Notes under the pieces: generated by a model | What the model saw: only the letters and a program-made list of their open reading frames with translations | Told to the model about the DNA's origin: nothing | Databases searched by the model: none | Made by a program: the position numbers and the translations under genes | Shown here: piece after piece, positions 20,775-32,098 of the stretch | How positions within the stretch are numbered: the first letter of the stretch is position 1 | How the letters are laid out: each line of letters opens with the position of its first letter | Assembly (NCBI GenBank): GCA_036250195.1 | Contig: JAVHZZ010000011.1 | Coordinates: 59,152,919-59,216,918, forward strand | DNA: 64,000 bases | Origin: Mixophyes australis | Taxonomy: Eukaryota; Chordata; Amphibia; Anura; Limnodynastidae | Direction of reading: 5' to 3'

Positions 20775-21950
20775 GTAAAGTTTTTCATTTAACTTTCTGT
20801 ATCTTTAAGTAGCCTTTTCACATATACTTTCAGGAATGTTTGCTAATTACATTACAATGAATTTCCACCCCCCTTATCTCTTTCACCCTCTATGCTCTGA
20901 CCACATGCCACTCTCTCTGTTATCTTATATCTTTCTCTCTCTTTCATTTAATCTTTCTTTATCTACCACTTAAACATATATCTGTTTATTTACCATATAT
21001 ATATATATATATATTACTTACCTGCAACTTCTAATCCCATCCCCCATCTTTCTAGACCACATGGCATACACACATGCATTCTTAAAACACATTCATTCTC
21101 TGTCTCTATACAAATAACACGATTGAGCAATACTGATGATATACTCACTCCTATACATTTCTCTTACAGCATATACACTAGTTAATATATACACACACAC
21201 ACACACAACAGAATAGTATATTATATACTTACTTCTGAAGTTGTAGCATTGTCTGTTTAATCTATAATGTATTATCTGCATTGTATGTATGCATTTATGT
21301 ACTGTATGTTTGATTATCTTTGTAAAGTAAAAGACTTCTATCCTTATGCCTGTTTTGTATGTTTAGATAACTGGAATGAATAGGATGAATGGATGTTTAT
21401 ATAGATAATGCAGTATAGTGAGGTAAATGATAGATTGGTATTTATTTAGCGATTAACACATAATTGTGGGCTATTTGTGTAATATTTATGCGAGATGTAT
21501 AGATATATATATGTATATATTTATATATAGCCTTGTCAAACACAGGAATCGAGTAAGTCGCTTCTACGGATTTCTAGTAGGGTTGCGCAAGCATAACAAC
21601 TGGGATACCTTGTTTATGGTTGGCATGGTATAAGGCGAAAGCTCAAAAGGTTGAGTGAAATAATGCCTCTAAAGTACATCTAAAATGCCACGGGTGCGTA
21701 TTACTTGACGTGACTAAAAATAGCGAAAAAGACGCAAATTGCATTATATCCCAATAGTTAATGAGATTGGTTATTAATAAGATCAAAGGCATTGTATCAT
21801 TATTATGGCGGATCCCAGGATCCTATAACACCTATCATAGACACACAGATCGAGAGAGACTAAGGTCAATTTTAATAGCAGTTTCTGTGCCATAATGCTT
21901 CCCTTCGGAATTAAACTAGGGGACTCATAAACATTTATGTGGGAGGGAGG
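20775..21950. other. Unassigned AT-rich DNA
   Basis: Contains (AT)n at 21000-21016, (AC)n at 21190-21207 and pyrimidine-rich tracts. A short segment at 21835-21895 resembles part of the SINE body (GAGAGACTAAGGTCAATTTT). No coding sequence is recognised. Confidence 0.4.
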
Positions 21951-21954
21951 GCGG

Positions 21955-22145
21955 AAAAATCATTGCAGCGGAGTAAGTTTCGTTCAGCCTCAGGATAATG
22001 GGGACTGCCCGAGACTTGCAGCAGAGGTGGTCCCCAAGAAGGGGTGTACTCACTCTGACACCAGGGCAACTGAGACGCCTCACACTGCCGCTGCATCCTG
22101 GCTAGTGACAGGCAGCCAGGGCGCACTGCTGCATTTAAATTATTG
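21955..22145. repeat. Interspersed repeat, second copy of 9755 family
   Basis: Shares CAGCAGAGGTGGTCCCCAAG-like and CTGGCTAGTGACAGGCAG-like blocks with 9820-9950, at moderate divergence. Its nature is unknown. 22146-22597 has no recognisable element apart from a G-run at 22303. Confidence 0.55.
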
Positions 22146-22789
22146 CTGCCTCTTTAGCTGACCTGGGGGGCGTGCTCTAAGAAATGCTAATATAATCTGG
22201 CTTTCAGGATGTATAGTGATAAAATAAGCAGAACAAGGATCCATTATTATAAAGTACTTTGGTACAGATGGCACAGTCTATTGCTGTTTCTAGTAAAATC
22301 GGTGGGGGGGGGGGGGAAGGGGGCGGGGCTCACACTTTTTGTCCCCACAATCTATCTAGTACCAGCTTAGGCTGGCAGCAATAGAGTTAATGTTTGTGTT
22401 TGTTTTTCATAGTAACTATTTTGTGCCGGACCCACTCGCTGTATTGCAACTGTCAACATTACAACTGGCACAAGTCACAATGTCAATATTTTAAACATGT
22501 TGACAGCATGAATCTGTCGACAGTCTGACTGTCGACATTTTTATTTTGACAGTCCTACAGTCAACAATTCACAGTCAGAAATATAATTACATCCCGTCAG
22601 GGCCAGACTGGCCATCTGGCACTTCTGGCAAATGCCAGAAGGGCCGATGGCTGGATGGGCCGAACCGACTCCTCCTGTCTTCCTGGTGTCTTCCTCTGGT
22701 GCGCGCTGCTCAGCTCCCTCACCCGTTATGCTGTTACAAGCAATGTGGACAGTTTCCAGATTTATTTTTACTGAAGGAAAATTCTCGAT

Positions 22790-23000
22790 GGGTGGGGTGG
22801 TCGCGGAAGTGCCGCGATTTTCGCTTGGGGGGGTCGCGGGGTTGCCGTGATTTTCACGGTGGGGGGGGTCGCGGGGGTGCCGCGATTTTCACGGTGAGGG
22901 GTGGCAGGGGTGCCGCGATTTTCGCTTTGGGGGGTCGCGGGGGTGCCGCGATTTTTGCTGGGGGGTCGCGGGGGTGTCGCTGCTGCTGGGAGAGGGTGTC
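22790..23000. repeat. GC-rich minisatellite
   Basis: Tandem copies of a unit of about 35 bp containing GGGGTCGCGGGGGTGCCGCG and ATTTTCGC. It is rich in CpG, unlike its surroundings. Confidence 0.85.
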
Positions 23001-23231
23001 GAAGTCAGCAAATTGGATAAAGTCATTTCAATTAAAATCAAGCCAACTTGGTTGCCTTTGTCTGAAAAGATGCGTACGGTACGGCGTAAAAGGGCACGCT
23101 ACGGCGTAAAAGGGCGTACTCAGCTGCAACACGTGGCAGCAACAGTATTTAGCCTTTTACATACATTCACACAAACACGCATACTTGGAAAATAGTACAC
23201 ATTAATGGTAGTTGCAACACATAGTCATTTA

Positions 23232-23781
23232 TGTCGAAATATAGTAGTATTTGAGTGTAATATTATAAGTAATATGCATATCAGTAAAACATATGGTACA
23301 GGTTGAAGGAATCATATCATGTGTGGTATCATAACAATCCCCTTAACATTTGCTACTGTCCGGTTTACTCAGAGTTATGGACTATTAAGACTAAGGAATC
23401 TTGGCGGTAAGATCGGAGCATACCCCCTGGAGAGATTACCCCCTCCTTTGGATTCTTTAGGTTGAACTAGCCAATGATTGACAACCCCTTGGACCTTCCT
23501 GAAATCTGGACCAATAGAAGCAACCTATACCATCTGCATTGTTTTACTGTATTTCTGTGTGCATATAAGCAGCAGCTCCTCATCTAGTGTTCAGACATCT
23601 TGTCCCCAGACTTCAGGATTGAATGACTGTACACTGGATCCAGAGCGCCTGCGATAAGTAACGGCTGTACTTATTATAATTTTCGCTTGAATATCTACTG
23701 CTACTTTTTGAGAATAAATCTTTGTGCGTTGGAAACACAAATCGAGATTCGACAATCTTTATTGGTTAGTGACATTACGCA
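23232..23781 (+). mobile_element. Endogenous retrovirus LTR, probably solo
   Basis: Starts TGTCGAAAT, carries the CCCTGGAGAGATTACC and TTTGGATTCTTTAGGTTGAA blocks shared with the LTR at 8308-9187, and has AATAAA at about 23713 followed by TTTGTGCGTTGG. No retroviral coding sequence is adjacent. The 3' end is uncertain by a few bases and no clear target duplication was found. Confidence 0.65.
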
Positions 23782-23794
23782 CTTAACAAGGGGG

Positions 23795-24600
23795 TGAGAG
23801 AGCCAGGGGAGTAGGGGCTGCTGGGAGAGGGGGTGAGAGACCCACGGGGGTAGGGGCGGCTGGGAGAGGGGGTGAGAGACCCACGGGGTAGGGGCTGCTG
23901 GGAGAGGGGGTGAGAGAGCCAGGGGGTAGGGGCTGCTGGGAGAGGGGGTGAGAGAGCCAGGGTGGTAGGGGCTGCTGGGAGAGGGGGTAAGAGAGCCAGG
24001 GTGGTAGGGGCTGCTGGGAGAGGGGGTGAGAGAGCCAGGGTGGTAGGGGCTGCTGGGAGAGGGGGTGAGAGAGCCAGGGGGTAGGGGCTGCTGGGAGAGG
24101 GGGTGAGAGACCCAGGGGGGTAGGGGTTGCTGGGAGAGGGGGTGAGAGAGCCAAAGGGGAAGGGGGTGCTGGGAGAGGGGATGAGAGAGCCAAAAGGGAA
24201 GAGGGTGGTGGGAGAGGGGGTGAGAGAGCCAAAGGGGAAGGGGGTGCTGGGAGAGGGGGTGAGAGAGCCAAAGGGGAAGGGGGTGCTGGGAGAGGGGGTG
24301 AGAGAGCCAAAGAGGAAGGGGGTGTTGGGAGGGGGGATGAGAGAGACAGGGGGTAGGGGGTGCTGGGAGAGGGGTGAGAAAGCCAAAAAGGAAGGGGGTG
24401 TTGGGAGAGGGGTGAGAGAGCCAAAGGGGAAGGGGATACTGGGAGAGGAGTGAGAGAGCCAGGGGGTAGGGAGTGCTGGGAGAGGGGTTGAGAGAGGCAA
24501 AGGGAAAGGGGGTGCTGGGAGGAGGGGGGGTGAGAGAGCCAGGGGGTAGGGGGTGCTGGGAGAGGGGTGAGAAAGCCAAGGGAGAAGGTGGTGCAGGGGG
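23795..24600. repeat. 39-bp G-rich minisatellite, about 20 copies
   Basis: Tandem units of about 38-39 bp (GGGGGTGAGAGAGCC plus a G-rich half with CTGCTGGGAGAG). Three overlapping long minus-strand frames (about 280-318 codons, SHPLSQQPLPP-like) and a plus frame are repeat artefacts. Confidence 0.93.
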
Positions 24601-26054
24601 TTAAGTGAGAGGGACAAAGGAGAAGATGGTGCAGGGGCATAGGTAAAAGAAAGTGTAAAGGGAGGGACATCTTAAGAATGGGAATGTCAGGGATGCAGCC
24701 ATCATAAAACACAAGTAGTAGGGAAGAATGGGAATGCACAGAGGGGACAAGTGTTAAAAAAAATAAAAAGTCAAGCCTTCATACTCCATTCACTTATATT
24801 TTCCATACCCCCACTTCTAAATTCTCGCTTCGACCACTGCCCTCTCTTCCTGCTCCCGACTGCCTGTGTGAGCTGACAGCTGCGGATCCCTCCTCGCCCA
24901 GCGCGCCCAGTAGGAGAAAAGAACTCAGAATGCCATAATCAGGTAAGTTCATATATTTTCTCGTGGCAATGTGTTTTTAACCATCCTTTCATGAACTGGG
25001 GGCACTACTGTGTATCCAATGACGTTTAAAACACTATGTATTGTTCATTATTGTGCTGTAATATTTCTTGCATATCTATCTGTACAGAGATTTTTAATTA
25101 GGAGGAAAAAACATTGCTTGTCATAAATTTTATCTGTGATTGTGTCAATATATTTATTTTTGTTTGCATTGTAAATGGTGTATTAAGCTGCTGCTGGGAC
25201 TCACACTCTCAGTATCTGAAATGCTGTACCAATTTTTATTTGTGAATGAGTTTTTGTCTGGGCACTACTAATGATTTGGGGGCACTACTATGGCATAATG
25301 TTATTTGGGGACACTATTGTGGTATAATATGTCCTTGGGGCACTACGATGTGGCATAATATGACCTGGGGGCACTACGGTGTGGCATAATATGAACTTCT
25401 GCCAAAGGCAAGTCTTTCATTGTTGAATATGATGGGAGCCCAAAGAAGTTGCTGTATCGTGGCCCACAATTCCTCTTGTCAGCCCTGCCTGTGAGTCAAG
25501 GGGGTAGACGTCTCCAGGTAAATAATCTAATTGTTTCCTATCTGTTTTCCATCAAACTGATGGATCACAACCAATTTTCTCTCACCCACCTCCAATATCC
25601 CCCTTAATTTATATACTGTGTTATTTAAAATGAATAGAAAAGACGCATATCCAGTTACTAAAAAAAGTTAGTAAAAAAAATATTTTATTTTCTCTGACAT
25701 TTTGCTGTAGATGGAAATACTTTTAATGCGGCCGTGTGGGTTCAAATGATCATTCAATAGTTATGTTTTTTTTAGATATATATTAGAGTTTTATTTCATG
25801 TGGAATGATTCATGAAAATTCTGCCATTGCTATTTAATTGAGGGAAAAGGGTACCTGTTACCTATATGTGTGTAAGTACTCTGTTGTTGCTATTTTGTGG
25901 GAGATTTGAAAAAAGCAAAACATTGGTTTCCTACAGTGTCGCCTGTATAACTGGTGGTATTGCTGTAGTATGGGGTGGCGTGGTGGTGGCGGCAATGTTG
26001 TAGTGTGTTTGGGGCTTAGGATTGTTAATAAGTAGGAGAGGGTATTTCTGTAAT

Positions 26055-26575
26055 GTGGGATTGATGCAGGTTGCTGTAATGTGGAGGGTGATGCTGGTTG
26101 CTGTAATGTGGGGGGTGATGCCGGTTGCTGCAATGTGGGGGGTGATGCTAGTTGCTGTAATGTGGGGGGTGATGCCGGTTGCTGTAATGTGGGGGGTGAT
26201 GCCGGTTGCTGTAATGTGGGGGGTGAAGCCGGGTGCTGTAATGTGGGGGGTCATGCTGGATGCTGTAATGTGGGGGGTGATGCCGGTTGCTGTAATGTGG
26301 GGGGTGATGCCGGTAGCTGTAATGTGGGGGGTGATGCCGGTTGCTGTAATGTGGGGGGTCATGCTGGATGCTGTAATGTGGGGGGTGATGCCGGGTGCTG
26401 TAATGTGGGGGATGATGCTGGTTGCTGTAATGTAGGGGGTCATGCTGGATGCTGTAATGTGGGGGGTGATGCCGTTTGCTGTAATGTGGGGGATGATGCT
26501 GGTTGCTGTAATGTGGGGGGTGATGCTGATTGCCGTAATGTGGGGGCGATGCCGGTTGCTGTAATGTGGGGGTGA
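26055..26575. repeat. 27-bp minisatellite, about 19 copies
   Basis: Units of 27 bp (CTGTAATGTGGGGGGTGATG plus CCGGTTG). The unit length is a multiple of three, so long open frames of a nine-residue peptide appear on both strands; no gene is inferred. Confidence 0.93.
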
Positions 26576-26880
26576 TTGATGTAGTATGAGTGTGTGTGGG
26601 GTGTTATTTATTGCTGTAATTTGGGCACTAATAATGTATTGTCATGGTATTTATTGATGTAATTGGGGTGCTAACAATGTAATGTTGAGGGTCATTAGGA
26701 GAAATAATTCTCCCCCACAGACACACACACTCATACTACATCATATTGTATAGCACCAGCAACGCACACTGCGCCAGCAACAGTGTGCAACAATATAGTG
26801 CATAGAGCCCACAACACGTGGGCCTGTGTGCTTTAAATGCCAGGGCTGATTTTTAGTCCCAGTCCGGCCCTGCATCCCGT

Positions 26881-27480
26881 ACATCAGGCATACGTCTGTA
26901 TTCAAAGTGGAGCATATATAGGTAATATGTTCCTTGATGAATACTAACTCACTTATGTGACGTCAAAACTGGTGCATGTAGCAGTGCTTTTCATTTTGCT
27001 CCTTTATCTAATTCACTGGCAGATGTACTTTTATGAATAACATGCATTTATATTGCTGACTGACAGAGGAACAGACAGGTGTGTAATTCCTTCTTTACAC
27101 TCATGTTTTATTACACACTTTTCATACTTACTGTACTGATTAACCATGTGTATGAAGCATTACCACATCAACCTCTATAATTGCATGGCTTAATTACATG
27201 ATATTGCATGATAAGAAAAAAATATATAAATCATACCTCAAATGTCCAGGTACATTAATGCACATATGCTTTAAGAAATAAAAATTATTTTTGTCCAAAA
27301 TAACTTTTTTAAACAAAATTGGAAAATAAACTTTTGGAACAGAAAATCAAATTTAAAACTTAAAATAATGTTTTATTAACAGTTTTACATGTTTTCTGAT
27401 ATTTTTCTTTATAGTTTTTTAACCAAAAGATGGACGAGTGGTATTTCTTTGCCACCTGATAGATTCAGCTGGGAAAAAGA
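26881..27480. other. Unassigned AT-rich DNA
   Basis: Nothing recognised. The Penelope-like remnant may begin in its last part; 27390-27705 has short frames of unclear origin. Confidence 0.4.
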
Positions 27481-27699
27481 TCTGCAGCTATGTGTAAGGA
27501 AACTGATGTTAGCCAAAAAGATAACAAAGACTCTAAATCTATCTCCATTCCAACATCTGTTCATCCACCTGATGAGGAGACTTCCACTCATGATATGGAG
27601 ATACTCACCATGGGATCTCCTAGTCCTCTGGTATTGAATTTTTCAAGTCAAGACAGGGCAGCCTTGGAAATTCTAGAGGAATTAGGAGACATAACTTTG

Positions 27700-28600
27700 A
27701 GGTAAGTATCAATGGTCAAGATAATACACGCATCATTTGTAAGAGAAAATCTAAATATTTTCCAACAGATGTTAAATGTCCTCCAATTCAAATATTTACC
27801 TCACCGGTATCTAAGGATGTCGATATCATGATGGGCCAAGAAGATCTAAGATTAAAGAGTAGTAACATCACAATTAAAGAGAAAAAGGTCCTTCATGAAT
27901 TGAAAAATTGGCATGATGTGCAAATTAAACCCTCAGATAAATGGGAAAACTTGGTAATTTGGCCACTTGAGAAATACAAAAAGGCTTTAAAAAAGCTAAA
28001 GGGTAAAACATATTATCAACAAATGTTATTCAATCCTACCACTAAATATATAATCGAGTATGACAAAATCATTAGTAAAACATATCAAGAAGAAATAATT
28101 AATACAAATAAATTTGATTTCCTACAATGTAAAGAACCTAGGGTTCCCACCTTTTATATGCTTCCGAAGGTGCACAAAAATGAACAGACACCTCCGGGTA
28201 GACCTATACTGTCTGGCATCCATGGACTTACGGAACAAGCAAGTATTTTCATCAATACCCATTTAAGAAAATATGTTACATGCCTACCTTTGTATATACA
28301 AGATACCAAAGACGTCCTTAAAAAACTGAATGATGCAAATTTATATTCAAATATATGACTTGTTAAATGTGATGTTGAGTCATTATACACAAGAATTCTG
28401 CACACATTGGGTATCTCGGCAGTGAAGCATTTTTTGAACATGGATGGAAACTCAGAATTTACAGCAAAAAATTAGAGAAAATGTTGGAAACAGCAGAGCA
28501 CTCTGGTCTAATGTTAAAACATAACTTTTATTATAGATGCTATTAAATAATTATTGGGGGTTTTGTAATGGGTACCCCTCCAGGTAAAGAAGGTGAAATA
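27700..28600 (+). pseudogene. Penelope-like element reverse transcriptase remnant
   Basis: The frame 27828-28355 carries the Penelope N-terminal RT blocks: LHELKNWHDVQIKPSDKWENLVIWP, FNPTTKYI, EPRVPTFYMLPKVHK, PPGRPILSGIHG and INTHLRKYVTCLPLYIQDTKDVL. After an in-frame TGA at 28356 the same frame continues with KCDVESLYTRI, the first catalytic-Asp block. Near 28565 a shifted frame gives FVMGTPPG, like the family's motif with MGT. Upstream, SKYFPTDVKCPPIQ is also typical. The YxDD catalytic block and the GIY-YIG endonuclease are not found. It is an inactive fragment. Confidence 0.85.
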
Positions 28601-28609
28601 TAAAAGTGT

Positions 28610-29116
28610 GCTTGGTGCAAACTGTGTTGCTAGAGTAAAGAAATAAAACAATTTTTATAGTTTTATAATTTTTTTAAAAGATTAACCAAGAAATCCAGAG
28701 GGTAGAACCGGCTTTAATTTGGTACATAGACTTAAAGAATGATAAATGAATGAACCCTGTTAAACTATCCTATGACATATGTCAGTATTCATCCCTCACA
28801 GTTAGTCCCTGTAAATACCCACACTGGAGCTCAATATCTTAATTAGGTTAGTAAGGTCATTATCTGTTATGGCTTAATAAGTCTATTGTTGACCCATGCT
28901 TGTATCAGGTCAAAGATTCTAGAAAGACTTTGAGTTGCCACAATGTATTAGGCGCATCAGACACCAATCAGTGAGGAAAAATAAATGTTCCACATATACA
29001 AGCCTGGAATGAAGACAGATGTGATATATCTGATATGTTCAAAACAATGAACTGAGTTCAATTTACTCAAGAGTCAGAGTGATTGTTATACATCACGTTT
29101 TATTTTGTATGGAGCG
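28610..29116. other. Unassigned
   Basis: No coding sequence or recognised repeat. It lies between the Penelope-like remnant and the LTR element. Confidence 0.4.
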
Positions 29117-29162
29117 GATAAATGATTTTGCAATATAACCCCATATTGCAAAATCATTTATC
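29117..29162. repeat. Perfect 20-bp hairpin
   Basis: Arms 29117-29136 (GATAAATGATTTTGCAATAT) and 29143-29162 are perfect reverse complements around a 6-bp spacer AACCCC. It is isolated, with no terminal duplication seen. Confidence 0.92.
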
Positions 29163-29561
29163 TGCGACACTTAATGAGGGTAGTTAGTATCTGTGTGTCT
29201 ATATCATAAGTGACATCTGATTGTGTAAAAAAACATCAAAGACAGTAATTGGAATCTGGTCTGAAATATTACGTGAACCCCTGATTGCAGACTGAAAAAT
29301 GTGAATATTCCAAATAGTCCCCTGACCCCTATTGTAACCAATATTATACAGCGTGATACAGCAGACTGTGATGTCAATGGTAATGTTGGCGGTGCAGTGT
29401 GTTCTTCAAAGGCCTTGTTAGTAGCGCTGTCAATGTAAAACAGCGCACCTCGGATAGTATGACCAGCCCAAAACACAGCTTTGGAGCCGTGTGAAGATCC
29501 TGTTTCAGATTTTCTTCTGGGACTCTTTTGCAGTTGTTTTGCATTTGTTTCCTCTTGCAAC

Positions 29562-31428
29562 ATGTCTGCCTCAAAAATTACTGAAATACCATTGCTACAG
29601 ACTCTACAAGCAAACATAACTTTCTTATGCTCTCAGTTGGCTCAATTTTCTGCTTTACTAATGGACCCATTCCGTAGACTGTCAGATTTTGTCTATCCCA
29701 ATTCTGATGCAGTTAATTTATCTCATCCAACCTTCTCTGCTGCTGAACCAGTGCAAACATCATCTCTTAATAGTGCTACTACAAATTTACTGTTTACCAA
29801 GAACCATGGTGTAACAAACTCCAGGTTCACAGGTGGTCCACACCCCCATCTGACCGAAGAGGAGCTGCAACGCGGAAGAAATAATAAATTATATCTCTAC
29901 TGTCCCAGCAACATACACTTTTTTCAAGACTGTCCACTCCACAGACCAAAACAGCCTACAGAATTGTCTTCTGTTTATTCCCCTCCTCAATCTGGAGTTG
30001 TTTGCACTTCACTTCCCGTTCCCACATTACAGCCTGTTCTGCTCCCTGGGATGAGGCCTAGCCTGCCAATTCCAGATGCCTGTCCTGAGGCGCCAGTTCC
30101 AGCTGCCTGCCTCGAGGCACCAGTCTCTGCCACCAGTCCAGAGGTGCCAGTTTCAGCTGCTTGTCTCGAGGTGCCAGTTTTGGCCATCAGTCCAGAGGTG
30201 CCAGTTTCAGCTGCCTGTCTTAAGACACCAGTTTCGGCCGCCAGTCTAGAGGTGCCAGTTCCAGCCGCTTATCTTGAGGTGCCAGTTTCGGCCACCAATA
30301 CAGAGGTGCCAGTTCCAGCTGCCTGTCTCGAGATGCCAGTTTCGATTGCCAGTCCAGAGGTGCCAGTTTTGGCCACTTGTCCCACGGTGCCAGCTCCTGT
30401 TGCCTGTCCAGAGGTGCAACTCTCTGCATCCAGCACCAAGGTGCCAGCCTTTGCTTCCAGTCCAGAGTCTCCTGCCACTGTCTCCAATCCCGATTCTCTT
30501 GCCACTGCCTCCAGCCTCTGCCTCTACCCCCGTCTTCAGCCTCTGCCTCTGCCCCCGTGTTGTCAGCCGCTGCCCCCAGTTCCGAGTCGCCAGCTACTAC
30601 ATGCAGTTCCTGAGCTACAGCCTGCTTCTGAGAGGGCTCTGCTCCTTCAGCCTGCTCCAGAGATGCTGCCAATCAATATTACCCATCCCGAGTTGCCACT
30701 TAATTTGGTTCAGCCCGAGTTGCCACTCAATGCGGTTCAGCCTGAGTTGGCACTTAGTACTGTCCTCTCTGAGACTTCTCACAGTGCTGTCCAGTCCGGG
30801 CCTCCTGCCAAGTCGTCCGCCCAGTCCGGGCCTCCTGCCAAGTCATCCGCCCCAGTCCGGGCCTCCTGCCAAGTCGTCCACCCAGTCTGGGCCTCCTGCC
30901 AAGTCATCTGCCCAGTCCGGGTCCTCCTCCAAGTGTGCCCAGTCTGGGTCCTCCTCCAAGTGTGTCCAGTCTGGGTCTTCCTCCATGTGTGCCCAGTCCA
31001 AGCTGCCCGTTGTCGAGGGTCTCCCGTCCGAGCTGCCTCCTGCTGAGGGTGTCCAGTTTGAATCGTCACCTACCTTTGAGGGGCACCTTTCTCAATTTAG
31101 TGATCTACTGAGGTTTTGTGCTTCATATTTCCCCTCAGTACCTGACCTTGTCAGTGACCCAAAGAGGCAGGTTCTGTTCTTGTTAGCAAATTTTAAAGGA
31201 GAAGTCTTGGAATGGGCAAACCCTTTGATTGAGACTAACCATTCCATCCAATCTGACTTGCAACTATTTGTTGAGTCAGTTATCAGCAAGTTTACACCAT
31301 CTCCCTCAGTGCCAACTTACGGATCTTCTGTGCCTCCGGCGGTGTCATCTATTACCCCAGTCCAAGAACTACCTTTGTGCTCCACCCAGTTGGTTCAGGC
31401 TCCTATTCCGAGGATATCCCGTAAATAG
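29562..31428 (+). pseudogene. Gag-only protein of a gypsy-type LTR element
   Basis: From MSASKITE (29562) the frame gives an N-terminal helix-rich segment, then LTEEELQRGRNNKLYLYC...H..QDCP at about residues 98-125, a zinc knuckle whose first Cys is Tyr. Then come about 15 copies of a nine-residue Val/Pro/Ala repeat (EVPVSAACL type, 27-bp units), a QSGPPAKSSA repeat, and last a capsid-like domain (FEGHLSQFSDLLRFC, KRQVLFLLANFKGEVLEWANPL) similar to the Gag of PEG10/RTL-type Ty3 elements. An extra C near 30851 shifts the frame between repeat and capsid. No protease, RT or integrase follows before the 3' LTR. A capsid domain after the knuckle is the reverse of the usual Gag order. Confidence 0.65.
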
Positions 31429-31593
31429 AGAGGACGTAAGAAGAGAGGAGGGTCTGCTGTGCGTCAACTTCACTCTGGTATGACTTCCTTCGCCTTTCCG
31501 CCCTGGGACGAGGACTTTTCTGCCAGGCCCCCATATTGGACTATGATTCTGATTAATTTAACCACTTTTGGTAATACGTCTGGAATCCGCCCT

Positions 31594-31608
31594 AAGGAGG
31601 GTGGGTAC
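31594..31608 (+). promoter_or_regulatory. Polypurine tract of the Gag-only element
   Basis: AAGGAGGGTGGGTAC directly precedes the TGTCAGG start of the LTR, as expected for plus-strand priming. Confidence 0.6.
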
Positions 31609-32098
31609 TGTCAGGATCTGCCTGCAGCCCTCTGCATTGCATGCTGCTTTACATTGGCAGCTCCTGCCTTCTGGACTTTGGACTTGTTATATTACCTCTG
31701 TTCACCTAAGGTGCTGCTATTGTGCCTTTTTCCTTTGTTATTGCTAGGGGTTAACCTGTGTCACTAATTATCTCCTGCACCTGGGTGTTCCCTATTTATA
31801 CCTGCCTCTCTGCCTCTCCTGTGCTGGTCATTGTTGTTTTGTTGCCTTCCCCTTTGATTTGCCTCCTGGTTCTCCTGTGCTCTCGGACTTCACATCACTA
31901 CTCGGGATCTCTCTTCATCTAACCATTCCACCTGCATCTGCAGTATTCCTTGCATCCAGTATCCAGTCATCTCTGATATTCCTGTGCAGTTTCAGCATTA
32001 TTTGGTTTGTACTATTTATCTACATTTTGATCAATAAACACCTATATTCTTTATCACATCCTGGGCTCCATAGCTGTTACTTACTTTGAAGTGTGACA
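31609..32098 (+). mobile_element. 3' LTR of the Gag-only element
   Basis: A 490-bp block starting TGTCAGGATCTGCC and ending GAAGTGTGACA. TATTTATACC near 31793 is a plausible TATA region, and AATAAA at about 32033 a poly(A) signal. No 5' LTR was found upstream of 29562, so the element is 5'-truncated or deleted. Confidence 0.75.

Larger units (their letters stand above)
22598..26872. mobile_element. hAT-type non-autonomous element rich in minisatellites
   Basis: The ends are CAGGGCCAGACTGG and CCAGTCCGGCCCTG, 14-bp inverted repeats with one mismatch. A perfect 8-bp duplication, CATCCCGT, lies at 22590-22597 and 26873-26880. There is no transposase. The interior is several G-rich minisatellites, a retroviral LTR (23232) and unassigned DNA (24600-26050, with a 30-bp repeat containing GGGGGCACTAC near 25255-25395). 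A similar left end may occur near 43268. Confidence 0.85.

Noticed and set aside
23701..24739. Three overlapping minus-strand frames of 280-318 codons, proline-rich
   Set aside because: They are translations of the 39-bp minisatellite in all three frames (39 is divisible by three), with no start context or domain.
26022..26575. Gly/Cys-rich frame (DAGCCNVGG repeats) of 164 codons and a minus-strand counterpart
   Set aside because: A 27-bp tandem repeat read in frame; both strands and several frames are open.
29987..30672. Minus-strand frames opposite the Gag-only protein
   Set aside because: Shadows of the 27-bp coding repeat on the plus strand.
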